From assembly GCA_030158115.1 (NCBI GenBank), contig JAOATK010000005.1:31523-95522 (forward strand): DNA of 64,000 nt, given 5' to 3'. The DNA comes from Legionella sp. Lineage in GTDB: Bacteria > Pseudomonadota > Gammaproteobacteria > Legionellales > Legionellaceae. The notes beneath the pieces are model-generated. The model made no database searches. It was not told the origin of the DNA and was given only the letters and a program-made list of their open reading frames with translations. Below are positions 40,391 to 50,993 of this stretch, piece after piece. Within the stretch, counting starts at the first letter, position 1. Each line of letters begins with the position of its first letter. Position numbers and translations under genes: made by a program.

Positions 40391-40433
40391 TAGGCGCCTG
40401 GATGTGCTTAAAGCGTGTAATCCAGGTACCTAC
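40391..40433. repeat. Degenerate GTAG-type palindrome after nuoN
   Basis: GCGCCTGGAT at the left and ATCCAGGTACC (by partial complement: TAATCCAGGTACCTAC) at the right. Decayed member of the family, placed where a terminator of the nuo operon would be expected. Confidence 0.5.
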
Positions 40434-40491
40434 TAAGCAGGCATTCTAATAAAATTGCACCACATCCACATTTTTTTAAATGTTTTCTCTG

Positions 40492-40764
40492 TACATGACA
40501 AAAAAATCTGTCATGCCCACGCAGGCGGGCAACCATTTCTGATTTGGCACTGAAGTAACTTAATATAACTCGCTGACATACAATGAAAATCATTCTGATG
40601 TCTACGAAGCAATAACCAGAGAAAAACTCATCAAAAAATGGAACCGACAATGCAAAATAAATCTTATCAAGCAAAACAATCCCCAGTGGCTTGATTTGGG
40701 TATCGGGTTATTTTGATGGATGGTTGCCCTCCTGCGCGGGCATGACAGGTTTTTTTGTCATGTA
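40492..40764. mobile_element. 273-base inverted-repeat element carrying a GIY-YIG nuclease relic
   Basis: Left arm 40492-40536 and right arm 40720-40764 are 45-base inverted repeats with three mismatches. Each contains TGTCATGCCC and a GCGCAGG-type core flanked by an A/T tract. Weaker complementarity extends 10-15 bases further out on both sides (TTTTCTCT / AGAGAAAA). Between the arms lies a remnant of a GIY-YIG nuclease gene. The ends differ from the GTAG family. From nuoN to the tRNA (444 bases) there is no intact gene. Confidence 0.75.
40564..40716 (+). pseudogene. C-terminal remnant of a UPF0213-type GIY-YIG endonuclease
   Basis: An in-frame stretch of 50 codons ending in TGA reads LTYNENHSDVYEAITREK, then LIKKWNRQCKINLIK, then QNNPQWLDLG. 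This matches the C-terminal half of small GIY-YIG proteins, where AIxREKxIKxW and a final NPxWxDL are typical. The catalytic N-terminal half with GIY and YIG is absent, and a stop codon precedes the segment. Too short and headless to be active. Confidence 0.75.
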
Positions 40765-40829
40765 TAGAGAAAATTTACTAAAAACACTTGCTAAGATAGG
40801 TGAGTCCCAGTATACTTCCATCCAGTTGA

Positions 40830-40906
<77 letters not shown>

Positions 40907-40913
40907 CTTTTTT

Positions 40914-40938
40914 AAAACCCCATTTATGGGGTTTTTTA
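40914..40938 (+). terminator. Rho-independent terminator after tRNA-fMet
   Basis: AAAACCCC (40914-40921), 6-base loop, GGGGTTTTTT: a strong stem followed by T-tract. It would end the tRNA transcript before rimP, or allow partial read-through. Confidence 0.85.
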
Positions 40939-40987
40939 TTATGTTTAATTCAGGGTCGTACGTGCCCTTTTTTTGTTTGCTAAGATT

Positions 40988-41431
40988 ATGATTCAAGATG
41001 AACTCGAACAATTACTAGCACCTACCATTAATGATATGGGTTATGAGCTTTGGGGATGTGAGTACCTGTCGCAAGGTAAGCATTCTTTGTTGCGAATATA
41101 CATTGATAAAGAAGATGGAATAGGAATTGAAGACTGTCAAAAGGTAAGTCATCAGGTCAGTGCTTTATTAGATGTGGAAGACCCGATACCTGGATACTAC
41201 AGTTTAGAAGTCTCCTCACCTGGCATTCCTCGACCTCTATTTAACGGTGAGCAATACCTAAGATATATCGGTGAGCCTGTTCAGGTGAAAACATATAAAC
41301 CTGTTAGTGGCAAGCGTAAATTGCAAGGTACTATAGTCTCAGTCTCTGAGAATTCTGTAGTACTAAATATAAATGGCGAAGATAATGAACTACTTTTTTC
41401 AAATATTGTAAAAGCATATTTGATAGTATAG
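40988..41431 (+). CDS. rimP: Ribosome maturation factor RimP
   Basis: 147 residues from ATG 40988; a TTG at 40973 would add five residues. Needed for 30S subunit maturation. Typical stretches are YELWGCEYL, LRIYIDKEDGIGIEDC and YSLEVSSPGIPRPL. Followed by nusA 12 bases later, the conserved order. Confidence 0.95.
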   Translation: MIQDELEQLLAPTINDMGYELWGCEYLSQGKHSLLRIYIDKEDGIGIEDCQKVSHQVSALLDVEDPIPGYYSLEVSSPGIPRPLFNGEQYLRYIGEPVQVKTYKPVSGKRKLQGTIVSVSENSVVLNINGEDNELLFSNIVKAYLIV

Positions 41432-41443
41432 AGGGGGCGTACA

Positions 41444-42922
41444 ATGAGCAAAGAATTGTTATTAGTTGCTGAGGCTTTATCAAACGAACGAGGCGTAAGT
41501 AAAGAAGTTATTATACTTGCTATTCAGGCCGCATTGGAGTCTGCCACTCGCAAAATTTTTGGATTAGATAGCGGTGTAAGAATTAAGATGGATTCCAGAA
41601 CAGGTGAGTATGAAACCTTTAGATTCTGGGATGTAGTTAACGATGATGAATTAGAATTCCCTGAACACCAATTAACTCTTGAACAAGCAAAAGAACGAAA
41701 TCCTTCAATTGCTGTTGGAGATTGCATCGAAGAATTAGTTCCCTCTATTGAATTTGGTCGAATTGAAGCACAAGCTGCTCGCCAAGTGATTATGCAAAAA
41801 GTAAGAGAAGCAGAGCGTGATCTAGTTATTGATCAATTTAAAAATAAATTAGGTCAACTAATATATGGTACTGTAAAAAAAGTAACACGCGATAACATAA
41901 TTATTGATTTAGGTGGTAAAGCAGAAGCATTCTTACCTCGATCTGAAATGCTCCCTAACGAAATGTTTCGTACGAATGACCGAGTTCGTGCATACTTATA
42001 TGAATTATCACCTCAAGCACGAGGCCCACAGTTATTTGTTAGCCGTATACGCAATGAAATGTTGATCGAGCTATTTCGCATTGAAGTGCCAGAAATTGGT
42101 GAAAATGTGATTGATGTTAAAGCAGCAGCTCGTGATCCAGGAAATAGAGCTAAAATTGCAGTGAAAACGAATGATGGACGTATTGACCCAATTGGAGCAT
42201 GCGTTGGGATGCGTGGCGCACGAGTTCAAGCTGTTTCGACTGAACTTGGCGGCGAGCGTGTCGATATTATTCTTTGGGATGATAATCCTGCCCAATTAGT
42301 TATAAATGCTATGGCACCTGCTGAGATATCTTCTATAGTAGTGGATGAAGACTCGCACACCATGGATTTAGCGGTTGAAAAAGATCAGTTATCTCAAGCT
42401 ATTGGTAGAAATGGTCAAAACGTTCGTCTAGCAAGTCAATTAACAGGCTGGACCTTAAATGTTATGACCATGGATGAGTTTGAAAATAAAAATGCGGAAG
42501 AGTCCAATAAAATCATTAAACTTTTTACTACTGCTCTGGAAATTGATGAGGAAATAGCGGCACTATTAGTGGCTCATGGTTTCTCTTCTCTTGAAGAAGT
42601 TGCCTACGTACCTAAAGAAGAGTTATTGGCAATTGAAGAGTTTGATGAAGAAATTGTTGAAGAATTAAGAAATAGAGCGAATGATAATTTACTGACAATG
42701 GCTCTTTCTTCAGGTAAGGGTTTAGCAGGTACCCCTGACGAATCTTTACTGAGTATGGATGGAATGACAGAAGACTTAGCTAATGTACTAGCAGCTAAAG
42801 GTATTACATCTATGGAAGACTTAGCAGAGCAGTCAGTAGATGAATTACTGGAAATAGAAAGCATGACTGAAGAAAAAGCAGCTGCTTTAATTATGAAAGC
42901 TAGAGAGCCATGGTTTTTATAA
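41444..42922 (+). CDS. nusA: Transcription elongation/antitermination factor NusA
   Basis: 492 residues (E. coli 495). N-terminal polymerase-binding domain, S1 domain ([24 protein letters not shown]), two KH domains with [15 protein letters not shown] and [13 protein letters not shown], and two acidic C-terminal repeats as in gammaproteobacteria. Modulates pausing, termination and antitermination. Good ribosome site (GAGGGGG) before the ATG. Confidence 0.97.
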   Translation: MSKELLLVAEALSNERGVSKEVIILAIQAALESATRKIFGLDSGVRIKMDSRTGEYETFRFWDVVNDDELEFPEHQLTLEQAKERNPSIAVGDCIEELVPSIEFGRIEAQAARQVIMQKVREAERDLVIDQFKNKLGQLIYGTVKKVTRDNIIIDLGGKAEAFLPRSEMLPNEMFRTNDRVRAYLYELSPQARGPQLFVSRIRNEMLIELFRIEVPEIGENVIDVKAAARDPGNRAKIAVKTNDGRIDPIGACVGMRGARVQAVSTELGGERVDIILWDDNPAQLVINAMAPAEISSIVVDEDSHTMDLAVEKDQLSQAIGRNGQNVRLASQLTGWTLNVMTMDEFENKNAEESNKIIKLFTTALEIDEEIAALLVAHGFSSLEEVAYVPKEELLAIEEFDEEIVEELRNRANDNLLTMALSSGKGLAGTPDESLLSMDGMTEDLANVLAAKGITSMEDLAEQSVDELLEIESMTEEKAAALIMKAREPWFL

Positions 42923-42937
42923 CGTAATAGGTCACGG

Positions 42938-42965
42938 ATAGCCTAGTTTTAAGCAACTAGGCTAC
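42938..42965. repeat. GTAG-type palindrome nested in a larger inverted repeat
   Basis: AGCCTAG (42940-42946) pairs with CTAGGCT (42957-42963) and ends CTAC. Outside it, GTAATAGGTCAC (from about 42924) is complementary, with one mismatch, to GTGGCCTATTAC (to about 43003), so the nusA-infB gap can fold into a long stem with the repeat at the tip. Confidence 0.65.
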
Positions 42966-43052
42966 GTCTTGGATGAAAGAACTGTGACTAAGTGGCCTAT
43001 TACTTTATAAGCATGGATATATAAGTATACTAACGTGTTTAAGAACGCAGTT

Positions 43053-43072
43053 ATGCTCATGTTAATGAGCAT
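43053..43072 (+). promoter_or_regulatory. Hairpin in the infB leader
   Basis: ATGCTCAT, loop GTTA, ATGAGCAT: a perfect 8-base-pair stem 29 bases before the infB ATG, without T-tract. Could influence infB translation or mRNA processing. Confidence 0.4.
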
Positions 43073-43101
43073 ATTATAGGCTGCTGAAAGGGGATTAAAA
43101 T

Positions 43102-45663
43102 ATGGCGGATGTGACGGTTAAACAATTAGCACAAGTCGTTGGTATTCCGGTTGAACGCTTATTGAACCAGTTACAGGAAGCAGGATTGTCTTTTACTGAC
43201 GATCAACAGACTGTGAACGAAGACCAAAAGCGAATTTTACTCAATCACTTGAAGGGAAGCTCTGTGCGTGATACGCCAGATTCGCCTCAAAGAATTACTT
43301 TAAGACGTAAAAGCTTGTCTCAAGTGACAGCTAGTCATGATGCGCATAGCGGTAAAACAGTGAATGTTGAGGTGCGTACTAAGAAAGTTTTTGTAAAACG
43401 TAGCCCCATTATTGAGCAGCCTGAAGTAGAAGAGCCGGTTGTAGAGGAGCCAGTTCTTTCAGCAACAGAGAATGATACTACTACTGTTCAGTCAGAGATT
43501 GTGGGCACAACTCCCGAAATTGAAACAACAAACCTTGTGGCAGACACAGAGGCATTAGCTGCAATTGAAAAGCCTACTTCTGATTTGTTAGACAATACGG
43601 TCATAGAAGAGATTGCAACAACAGAGTCTCAAGATGAATCGGTAAAAGAAACCTCTCAAGTTGATAAATCGGCTAAAAAGAAACATGTAGAGCCTGCGGC
43701 TAAAGAGCCTGAATCTTCCGAATTTAAAAAAGCCAAGAAAAAACCTAAATACCAGTCTTTTGAACGCGAAGAAGATGATCAAAGTGCGCATAGACGTGGT
43801 GGTCGTAATAAATTTAAAAAACGTAAGGGTTCTGAAAAATCTGATAAATACAGAGAAGCTGAAGAATCATTAACTCATGGTTTTGCATTGCCTACGGCAC
43901 CGGTTATCAAAGACGTCTTGATTCCAGAAACAATTACAGTTGCTGAATTGGCAAAGAAAATGTCTGTGAAGGCTGCTGAAGTCATTAAGGTCATGATGAG
44001 CTTGGGTGCTATGGCCACGATCAACCAAGTGATTGATCAAGAAACAGCGCTGATTGTTGTTGAAGAAATGGGTCATAAAGCACAGCTGATTAAAGAAGAT
44101 GCTATTGAGCTTGGTTTAGGCGAGGCAATATCTAAAGGAAGTAATACCGAATCACGTGCTCCTGTAGTTACTATTATGGGTCACGTTGACCATGGTAAAA
44201 CCTCCTTACTAGATTATGTGCGCCGTACAAAAGTAGCCTCAGGTGAAGCCGGTGGTATTACACAACATATTGGTGCCTACCATGTGAGTACACCTAAGGG
44301 AGATGTGACTTTTTTAGACACACCAGGTCACGCGGCATTTACTGCCATGCGAGCTCGTGGTGCTCAAGCTACCGATATTGTTATTTTGATTGTTGCCGCT
44401 GATGATGGTGTAAAACCACAAACAATAGAGGCAATTCATCATGCTAAAGCAGCAAATGTTCCTATTATTGTTGCTATTAATAAAATGGATAAGCCGGATG
44501 CTGATCCTGAGCGTGTAATGAATGAATTATCAGTGCACGAAGTTATTCCCGAAGCATGGGGTGGTGATACAATGTTTATTAATATCTCGGCCAAATCTGG
44601 TTTAGGTATTGATAATCTTCTTGATGCTATCTTACTGCAATCAGAAGTTCTAGAATTAACCGCTTTAACTGACGGCGCTGCAAAGGGTGTAGTGATTGAG
44701 TCACGCCTGGATAAAGGAAGAGGGCCTGTTGCTACCGTTTTAGTTCAAAGTGGAACCCTACGTAAGGGCGATATTATCCTTGCAGGATTTCAATATGGCC
44801 GTGTGCGTGCGTTAGTTGGTGATAATGGCGATCCTGTAGAAAGTGCTGGTCCATCTATTCCTGTAGAAGTGCTTGGTTTATCAGCCATTCCACATGCTGG
44901 AGATGAGGCAGTTGTTGTACCTGATGAGAAAAAAGCACGTGAAGTGGCTTTATTCCGCCAAGGTAAATTCCGAGATGTGAAATTGGCTAGACGTCAGAAA
45001 TCTTCTATTGAAGGTATTATGGAGAATATGACCGCTGCAGAATCAAAGGTACTGAACATCGTACTTAAAGCGGACGTACAAGGTTCTGTAGAGGCTATTT
45101 CAGACGCATTAGTTAAATTATCTAACGATGAAGTTAACGTAGTGGTTATTGCTAATGGTGTTGGTGGTATTACTGAATCTGATGTTCATTTAGCGATTGC
45201 ATCTAACGCTATTTTAATTGGCTTTAATGTGAGAGCAGATGGTGGTGCGAAACGTTTAGCAGAGCAAGAGTCCGTATCTCTTCATTATTTCAGTGTTATT
45301 TACGATATCGTTGATCAAATTAAAGGTGCCTTAACTGGTATGTTAGCGCCACAATTTAAAGAAGTGATTGTGGGTACAGCTGAAGTACGCGATGTATTTA
45401 AATCACCAAAAATTGGCTCGATTGCTGGTTGTATGGTTATTGAAGGCCTTATTAAACGTAATAATCCGATTCGTGTTTTACGTTCGAATGTGGTGATTTA
45501 CGAGGGTACTTTGGAATCATTACGACGTTTTAAAGACGATGTGGTTGAAGTGCGCCAAGGTTTTGAATGCGGTATCGGTGTAAAAAATTACAACGACGTT
45601 AAGCCAGGTGACTTGATCGAAGTGTATGAAATTGTCGAAATAAAGCGTGATTTAGAAAAATGA
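43102..45663 (+). CDS. infB: Translation initiation factor IF-2
   Basis: 853 residues. N-terminal IF2N domain, then a long charged linker (about 90-255) rich in Glu, Lys and Val-Glu-Glu-Pro repeats, then the G domain with [20 protein letters not shown] and NKMDKPDAD, and C-terminal domains that bind fMet-tRNA. Four-base overlap (ATGA) with rbfA. Sits in the canonical operon with nusA upstream. Confidence 0.97.
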   Translation: MADVTVKQLAQVVGIPVERLLNQLQEAGLSFTDDQQTVNEDQKRILLNHLKGSSVRDTPDSPQRITLRRKSLSQVTASHDAHSGKTVNVEVRTKKVFVKRSPIIEQPEVEEPVVEEPVLSATENDTTTVQSEIVGTTPEIETTNLVADTEALAAIEKPTSDLLDNTVIEEIATTESQDESVKETSQVDKSAKKKHVEPAAKEPESSEFKKAKKKPKYQSFEREEDDQSAHRRGGRNKFKKRKGSEKSDKYREAEESLTHGFALPTAPVIKDVLIPETITVAELAKKMSVKAAEVIKVMMSLGAMATINQVIDQETALIVVEEMGHKAQLIKEDAIELGLGEAISKGSNTESRAPVVTIMGHVDHGKTSLLDYVRRTKVASGEAGGITQHIGAYHVSTPKGDVTFLDTPGHAAFTAMRARGAQATDIVILIVAADDGVKPQTIEAIHHAKAANVPIIVAINKMDKPDADPERVMNELSVHEVIPEAWGGDTMFINISAKSGLGIDNLLDAILLQSEVLELTALTDGAAKGVVIESRLDKGRGPVATVLVQSGTLRKGDIILAGFQYGRVRALVGDNGDPVESAGPSIPVEVLGLSAIPHAGDEAVVVPDEKKAREVALFRQGKFRDVKLARRQKSSIEGIMENMTAAESKVLNIVLKADVQGSVEAISDALVKLSNDEVNVVVIANGVGGITESDVHLAIASNAILIGFNVRADGGAKRLAEQESVSLHYFSVIYDIVDQIKGALTGMLAPQFKEVIVGTAEVRDVFKSPKIGSIAGCMVIEGLIKRNNPIRVLRSNVVIYEGTLESLRRFKDDVVEVRQGFECGIGVKNYNDVKPGDLIEVYEIVEIKRDLEK

Positions 45664-46034
45664 GCCAAAATTTCAAGCGTACAGATAGAATTGCTGAGAT
45701 GATACAGAGAAAATTAGCTCAGATTATTCCTTTAGAAGTAAGGGATCCTCGTTTAAATGGCTTAGTGACTATCTCTGCAGTAAAAGTTGCTGCAGACTTA
45801 GGCCACGCAAAAATATATTTTACAGTCATTAACGCGGATAAAAAAGTTGCTGTTACTATTTTAAATGGGGCTGCAAATTACCTGCGTAGTGCCTTGGCGA
45901 GAAGTATTACTTTGCGTACTGTGCCTCAACTTCATTTTATTTATGATGAGTCAATTGAATATGGGCAGCGTTTAAGTCGCTTAATTGATGAAGTCAATTC
46001 ACCGACTGGTGATGATAATAATGAGAGTAACTGA
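45660..46034 (+). CDS. rbfA: 30S ribosome-binding factor RbfA
   Basis: 124 residues, KH-like cold-shock ribosome assembly factor. The segments [26 protein letters not shown] and [20 protein letters not shown] are diagnostic. Overlaps infB by 4 bases and truB by 14. Confidence 0.95.
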   Translation: MSQNFKRTDRIAEMIQRKLAQIIPLEVRDPRLNGLVTISAVKVAADLGHAKIYFTVINADKKVAVTILNGAANYLRSALARSITLRTVPQLHFIYDESIEYGQRLSRLIDEVNSPTGDDNNESN

Positions 46035-46932
46035 ATCTCCTTCAGTAATTAATGGAATATTATTACTGAATAAACCTGAAGGCATGACTTCCAATAAAGC
46101 CCTACAAAAAGCAAAAAATTTATTAGGTGCAAAAAAAGCAGGTCATACAGGAAGTCTTGATCCCTTGGCTACAGGCATGCTCCCACTTTGTTTTGGTGAG
46201 GCCACAAAAGTATGCCAATTTTTGTTGGATGCAGATAAATGCTACGAAACAACTGGTTTATTAGGAATTAAAACAAATTCCTCTGATTCAACTGGTGAAA
46301 TCATCGCACGAACAGAAAAATTTACTATCACTGAAACACAATTATTGGATGTTTTGGAGCAATACAAGGGACGAATAGAGCAAGTACCATCCATGTTTTC
46401 TGCATTGAAACACAATGGTAAACCACTCTATCGTTTAGCTCGAGAAGGCATAGAGATTGAGCGTAAAGCACGAGAAGTGTTTATTCGTCAATTGCAACTG
46501 AACGCATTTGATGGAGTTCGATTTTCTTTAACTGTTTCCTGCAGTAAAGGGACCTACATTCGTAATTTAGTTGAAGACATTGGTGATTCTTTGGGTGTAG
46601 GCGCTCATGTAATACGACTCCATCGACTTTATACCTCTGGGTTAGAGCATTTCCCCATGTATTCGTTAGATGACTTAGAGGGTATGTCTTTAACAGAAAG
46701 GATGCAGTGTTTAATCCCTATGGATAGAGTAATAAATCATTTTAAACAAGTAATTCTTACAGATGAAGAGGTCGTTACAATTCGTCAAGGTAAAATAGTA
46801 TCAAGACGAGTTGGAAATGACGCAGATAGTACATGTTGTGTACGTCTTTATGATGAGATGTCACAATTTATTGGGTTGGGTGAGTTAGATAGCAGTGGCG
46901 ATATACGAGCAAAACGATTACTTTCTTTTTAA
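46021..46932 (+). CDS. truB: tRNA pseudouridine-55 synthase
   Basis: 303 residues from ATG 46021, inside the end of rbfA; an ATG at 45985 would give an unlikely 12-residue extension. Catalytic aspartate Asp47 in [14 protein letters not shown], after [11 protein letters not shown]. Makes the universal Psi55 of the T-loop. A C-terminal PUA-like region is present. Confidence 0.96.
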   Translation: MRVTESPSVINGILLLNKPEGMTSNKALQKAKNLLGAKKAGHTGSLDPLATGMLPLCFGEATKVCQFLLDADKCYETTGLLGIKTNSSDSTGEIIARTEKFTITETQLLDVLEQYKGRIEQVPSMFSALKHNGKPLYRLAREGIEIERKAREVFIRQLQLNAFDGVRFSLTVSCSKGTYIRNLVEDIGDSLGVGAHVIRLHRLYTSGLEHFPMYSLDDLEGMSLTERMQCLIPMDRVINHFKQVILTDEEVVTIRQGKIVSRRVGNDADSTCCVRLYDEMSQFIGLGELDSSGDIRAKRLLSF

Positions 46933-46937
46933 AGTAC

Positions 46938-46966
46938 TTGTTTCATTTTGTATGCCTTGGTAGAAT
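46938..46966 (+). promoter_or_regulatory. Promoter for rpsO-pnp
   Basis: TTGTTT (46938-46943), 17-base spacer, TAGAAT (46961-46966), 42 bases before the rpsO ATG. Confidence 0.6.
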
Positions 46967-47008
46967 GCTCCCCTTTAAATAAATACTTAGTAGTTCCAGG
47001 AGTGTATA

Positions 47009-47284
47009 ATGTCGCTAAATAGCGCGGATAAAGCAGCAATCGTTAATCAATTCAAGCGTGCAGAAAAAGATACTGGCTCGCCTGAGGTTCAAGTTTCTTT
47101 AATTACAGGTCGTATCAAATATTTGACTGAACACTTTAAAGCAAACAAAAAAGACTTTCATTCACGTCGTGGTTTACAAGAATTAGTAAACAAACGTCGT
47201 AAATTATTGAAATACTTGAAAAGCAATGATAAAGCTCGTTATCAAACATTAATTCAAAAATTAGAATTGAGAGATTCTTATTGA
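47009..47284 (+). CDS. rpsO: Small ribosomal subunit protein uS15
   Basis: 91 residues, close to E. coli S15 (89). Contains [23 protein letters not shown] and [20 protein letters not shown], the 16S-binding helices. AGGAG precedes the ATG. Followed by an attenuating hairpin and pnp, as in E. coli. Confidence 0.97.
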   Translation: MSLNSADKAAIVNQFKRAEKDTGSPEVQVSLITGRIKYLTEHFKANKKDFHSRRGLQELVNKRRKLLKYLKSNDKARYQTLIQKLELRDSY

Positions 47285-47340
47285 TTGTTGCACTAAAGCA
47301 TCCAATTGGTGGTGCGTTAATGAACACAGTTATTTAAATA

Positions 47341-47367
47341 AAGGCGCACCTTTCTGCGCCTTTTTTT
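47341..47367 (+). terminator. Rho-independent terminator between rpsO and pnp
   Basis: GGCGCA and TGCGCC stem with a short loop, then seven T. In E. coli a similar weak terminator lets part of the transcripts continue into pnp. Confidence 0.85.
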
Positions 47368-47396
47368 CGTTATAATTACTTAGTGAGGAACATTAC

Positions 47397-49556
47397 GTGG
47401 CTAAAATTACAAAAGAAGTAGCCTTTGGCGAACATACCTTAGTCTTAGAAACAGGTGAAGTAGCACGACAAGCAGATGGTGCTGTGTTAGTAAGTATGAA
47501 TGGTACCCAAGTGTTAGTTACTGTTGTAGGTAAAAAAGAAGGCGGCGAATCAAATAGCTTCTTCCCATTGACGGTTAATTATATAGAAAAATTTTATGCT
47601 GTAGGTAAAATTCCTGGTGGATTTAACAAACGCGAAGGCAGACCTAGTGATAATGAAACACTAACTTCTCGTTTAATTGATAGACCTATCCGTCCCTTAT
47701 TTCCGGATAACTTTAAGAATGAAATTCAGATCATAGCCACTGTGATGTCTTTCAATCCAGAAGTTCCTTCAGATATTTTAGCGATGATTGGAGCCTCAGC
47801 TGCTTTAGCTCTATCAGGTGTTCCTTTTAATGGTCCTATCAGTGGGGCTCGTGTTGGTTATAAAGATGGTGTTTATTTATTAAACCCTAGCAGAAAAGCT
47901 TTGGAAGAGTCTGAACTTGATTTAGTTGTGGCTGGAACCAAAGACGCTATTTTAATGGTTGAATCAGAAGCCAAAGAATTAAGTGAAGATATAATGCGTG
48001 GCGCCATTATGTTCGGTCACGAAATGATGAAGAATGTCATCAAGGCAATTGAAGAGCTGGCTGCAGAAGCTGGTAAACCACGTTGGGATTGGACTGCTCC
48101 AGCAGTAGATCAAAATTTACAAACACGCGTTGCCAGTATTGCGCAACAAGAAGTTGAGGCAGCTTATCTGATTAAAGACAAGCAAGCGCGTTATCAGCGT
48201 CTAGGCGAATTAAAAGAGCAAACTATTGCGGCATTAATTGCTGAAAATGATGAATTAAAAGCAGATGTTATCGAAAACATCTTAAGTGATTTAGAGCGCT
48301 CTACGGTTAGAAATCGGATTCTTGATGGTGAACCACGTATCGATGGCCGTGATCAAAAAACAGTCCGTCCTATCTCCATACGTACAAAATTTTTAAATCG
48401 AACACACGGCTCATGTCTATTTACTCGTGGTGAAACACAAGCAATTGTTGTTGCAACTTTAGGTAATGACAGAGATGCGCAAATGTTAGATAGCATTCAC
48501 GCTGAAAGCAAAGACCGTTTCATGCTGCATTACAATTTCCCTCCATATTCTGTAGGAGAGACAGGAATGGTTGGAAGTCCAAAGCGTCGTGAAATTGGTC
48601 ATGGTCGTTTGGCAAAACGTGCTTTAATGGCAGTATTACCTGACACTGAAGCATTTCCATATGTTTTACGTGTTGTATCAGAGATTACTGAGTCAAACGG
48701 CTCAAGCTCTATGGCTACAGTTTGTGGTGCTAGCTTGGCGTTGATGGATGCTGGTGTGCCTTTAAAAGCACCTGTTGCTGGAGTAGCAATGGGATTAATT
48801 AAAGAGGGCGATCGTTTTGCGGTGCTAACAGATATTCTAGGTGATGAAGATCATTTAGGCGATATGGACTTTAAAGTTGCAGGTACTGAAAAAGGTATTA
48901 CAGCATTACAAATGGATATTAAAATCACTGGTATTACTGGTGACATTATGGAGCAAGCACTTGAGCAAGCTTTAGCTGGACGCATGCACATTCTAGGTGT
49001 TATGAATAATAACTTAGCAGAACACAGAGTAGAGCTATCACAACACGCACCAAGAATTACTACCATGAAAGTAGCAGAAGATAAGATTCGTACTGTTATT
49101 GGTAAAGGTGGCGCGACCATTAAAGGCTTAATTGAAAGTACAGGTGTATCTATTGATATAGATGATACTGGAGTAATTCAGTTATTCTCTCCAGATATGT
49201 TGGCTTTAGCAGAAGCAGAAAAGCAAATTAGAGCGCTCATTGCTGATGTAGAGGTAGGTCAAACTTATCAAGGTAAAGTGAATAAAATTGTTGATTTTGG
49301 TGCCTTTATTAATTTATTACCTGGAAAAGATGGTTTACTACACATTTCACAAATCTGTAATGACCGCGCGCAAAAAGTAGAATCTGTGTTGCAAGAAGGA
49401 CAAGATATCGAAGTATTTGTTGCCGGTGTGGACAAACAAGGTCGTGTGAAGTTGGAATGGAAACATAAACCACAAGCAGAAGCGGTAGAAGCTGATATTG
49501 CCCAAGAGCAACCCGAAGTAACTAACACAGAAAATAGTGATTCTGAAGAAGAATAA
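47397..49556 (+). CDS. pnp: Polyribonucleotide nucleotidyltransferase (PNPase)
   Basis: 719 residues from GTG 47397, 8 bases after GAGGA. Two RNase PH domains (second with [16 protein letters not shown] and [17 protein letters not shown], bearing the catalytic aspartates), KH domain with [11 protein letters not shown]1 domain with [19 protein letters not shown]. 3'-5' phosphorolytic RNA decay, component of the degradosome in relatives. The tail is acidic. A repeat pair follows its stop. Confidence 0.97.
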   Translation: MAKITKEVAFGEHTLVLETGEVARQADGAVLVSMNGTQVLVTVVGKKEGGESNSFFPLTVNYIEKFYAVGKIPGGFNKREGRPSDNETLTSRLIDRPIRPLFPDNFKNEIQIIATVMSFNPEVPSDILAMIGASAALALSGVPFNGPISGARVGYKDGVYLLNPSRKALEESELDLVVAGTKDAILMVESEAKELSEDIMRGAIMFGHEMMKNVIKAIEELAAEAGKPRWDWTAPAVDQNLQTRVASIAQQEVEAAYLIKDKQARYQRLGELKEQTIAALIAENDELKADVIENILSDLERSTVRNRILDGEPRIDGRDQKTVRPISIRTKFLNRTHGSCLFTRGETQAIVVATLGNDRDAQMLDSIHAESKDRFMLHYNFPPYSVGETGMVGSPKRREIGHGRLAKRALMAVLPDTEAFPYVLRVVSEITESNGSSSMATVCGASLALMDAGVPLKAPVAGVAMGLIKEGDRFAVLTDILGDEDHLGDMDFKVAGTEKGITALQMDIKITGITGDIMEQALEQALAGRMHILGVMNNNLAEHRVELSQHAPRITTMKVAEDKIRTVIGKGGATIKGLIESTGVSIDIDDTGVIQLFSPDMLALAEAEKQIRALIADVEVGQTYQGKVNKIVDFGAFINLLPGKDGLLHISQICNDRAQKVESVLQEGQDIEVFVAGVDKQGRVKLEWKHKPQAEAVEADIAQEQPEVTNTENSDSEEE

Positions 49557-49592
49557 GAGCTCTTTCTTTTTTTATGTCACTTCGGAGTTATT

Positions 49593-49671
49593 GTAGCCTG
49601 GGTGCAGCGCAGCGTAACCCGGGACGTCGGTGCCACGGATCACGGGTTACGCGGCGCAGCACCCAGGCTAC
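49593..49671. repeat. Inverted pair of GTAG-headed palindromes after pnp
   Basis: GTAGCCTGGGTGCAGCGCAG at the left and GCGGCGCAGCACCCAGGCTAC at the right; an inner set of TAACCCGGG / CGGGTTA also pairs. May stabilise or end the pnp mRNA. Confidence 0.88.
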
Positions 49672-49687
49672 TTACTTATAAGGCTAT

Positions 49688-50989
49688 ATGGCCATCAATA
49701 GAGTAGACTCATGGGGTAGATTAGGTCAGTGGGAACATGAAGTTCAAACACTGTACTCTAAAAATCCAATCCATGCTCAGCTAGAACAAGATCACAAAGG
49801 CCTTGCTTATGGCATGGGGCGCAGTTATGGGGATGTTTGTTTAAACCCCAATGCTGTCTTATGGAAAACCACAGCTTTAGATAACTTTATCTCTTTTGAT
49901 CAAAAAACAGGTCGCCTAGTTTGCGAAGTTGGCGTTTTGTTACGGGATATTCAACAATTATTTATTCCTAGAGGCTGGATTTTACCAGTCACTCCCGGCA
50001 CTCAACTGGTGACAGTAGGGGGTGCGATTGCGAATGATGTACATGGAAAAAACCATCATCATGCCGCCTCTTTTGGAAATCATGTTCAGCGACTTAAATT
50101 AATTCGGACGAATGGGCAAATTATTGAATGTGGCCCTGATCTGCTTCCACAGTGGTTTGCTGCAACAGTAGGTGGAATAGGTCTAACAGGAATTATTCTG
50201 GAAGCGGAAATTCAACTCGTCCCAGTCATTAGTTCCTGGCTAAACTCCCAGACTTTACCTTATACAAGTTTAAGCGAGTTTTTTCAGTTGGCAAAAGAAT
50301 CAGAAAAAGATTGGCAATATACTGTGTCCTGGGTAGATTGTTTGGCAAAAGGAGTTGTTCGTGGGCTTTTTACGCGAGCTAATCATTGCGCAAAGGAAGA
50401 TCTTACCCCACCAAGGCACCAATGGACTATTCCATTTACACCGCCATTTTCCTTAGTCAATTCCAGGTCAGTACGCCTCTTTAATACCCTTTATTATCAG
50501 TTGAAAAAAAATCAGCAGGAAATAAAAAAGATTCATTACGAGCCATTTTTTTATCCCCTAGACAGCTTACTGCATTGGAATAAAATGTATGGTCCTAAAG
50601 GTTTTTTTCAGTACCAAACACTTATCCCTCTTGAAACAAGTGCTGATGCAATTCAAGCCATGTTAGATGAAATAGCTAATTCAAATCTTGGTTCATTTCT
50701 TTCAGTACTCAAAACCTTTGGCAATAAGCAATCTGTGGGAATGTTGAGTTTTCCTAAACCAGGAGTTGCCTTAGCATTGGATTTTCCTAATAAGGGCTTA
50801 GCTACTCAGAAACTTTTTCAACGATTAGATGCTATTGTACGCGAAGCTCAAGGAAGAAATTATCTTGCCAAGGATGCCCGAATGCCACGAGAGTTATTTG
50901 TGGCAGGATACCCACGCTTGAATGAATTTTTGCATTACAGAGACCCAGGAATAAGCTCAGCGATGTCGCGTCGTTTGCTAGGAGATTAA
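49688..50989 (+). CDS. DprE1-like FAD-dependent oxidase
   Basis: 433 residues. Strongly resembles mycobacterial DprE1, which oxidises decaprenylphosphoryl ribose in the first half of a 2'-epimerisation: GLAYGMGRSYGD, VTVGGAIANDVHGKNHH, SFGNHVQRLKL and GLTGIILEAEI form the FAD domain (1-180). YGPKGFFQYQ and YLAKDARMP (with Lys395 aligned to the active-site lysine of DprE1) belong to the substrate domain. The cysteine attacked by benzothiazinones in DprE1 aligns with Ala363 here. The partner gene follows after 4 bases. The family includes other FAD oxidases, so the substrate in this bacterium is not established. Confidence 0.8.
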   Translation: MAINRVDSWGRLGQWEHEVQTLYSKNPIHAQLEQDHKGLAYGMGRSYGDVCLNPNAVLWKTTALDNFISFDQKTGRLVCEVGVLLRDIQQLFIPRGWILPVTPGTQLVTVGGAIANDVHGKNHHHAASFGNHVQRLKLIRTNGQIIECGPDLLPQWFAATVGGIGLTGIILEAEIQLVPVISSWLNSQTLPYTSLSEFFQLAKESEKDWQYTVSWVDCLAKGVVRGLFTRANHCAKEDLTPPRHQWTIPFTPPFSLVNSRSVRLFNTLYYQLKKNQQEIKKIHYEPFFYPLDSLLHWNKMYGPKGFFQYQTLIPLETSADAIQAMLDEIANSNLGSFLSVLKTFGNKQSVGMLSFPKPGVALALDFPNKGLATQKLFQRLDAIVREAQGRNYLAKDARMPRELFVAGYPRLNEFLHYRDPGISSAMSRRLLGD

Positions 50990-50993
50990 GCGA

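Noticed and set aside
40408..40674. 88-codon minus-strand frame
   Set aside because: It is antisense to the GIY-YIG relic and crosses the inverted-repeat arm; no family resemblance.
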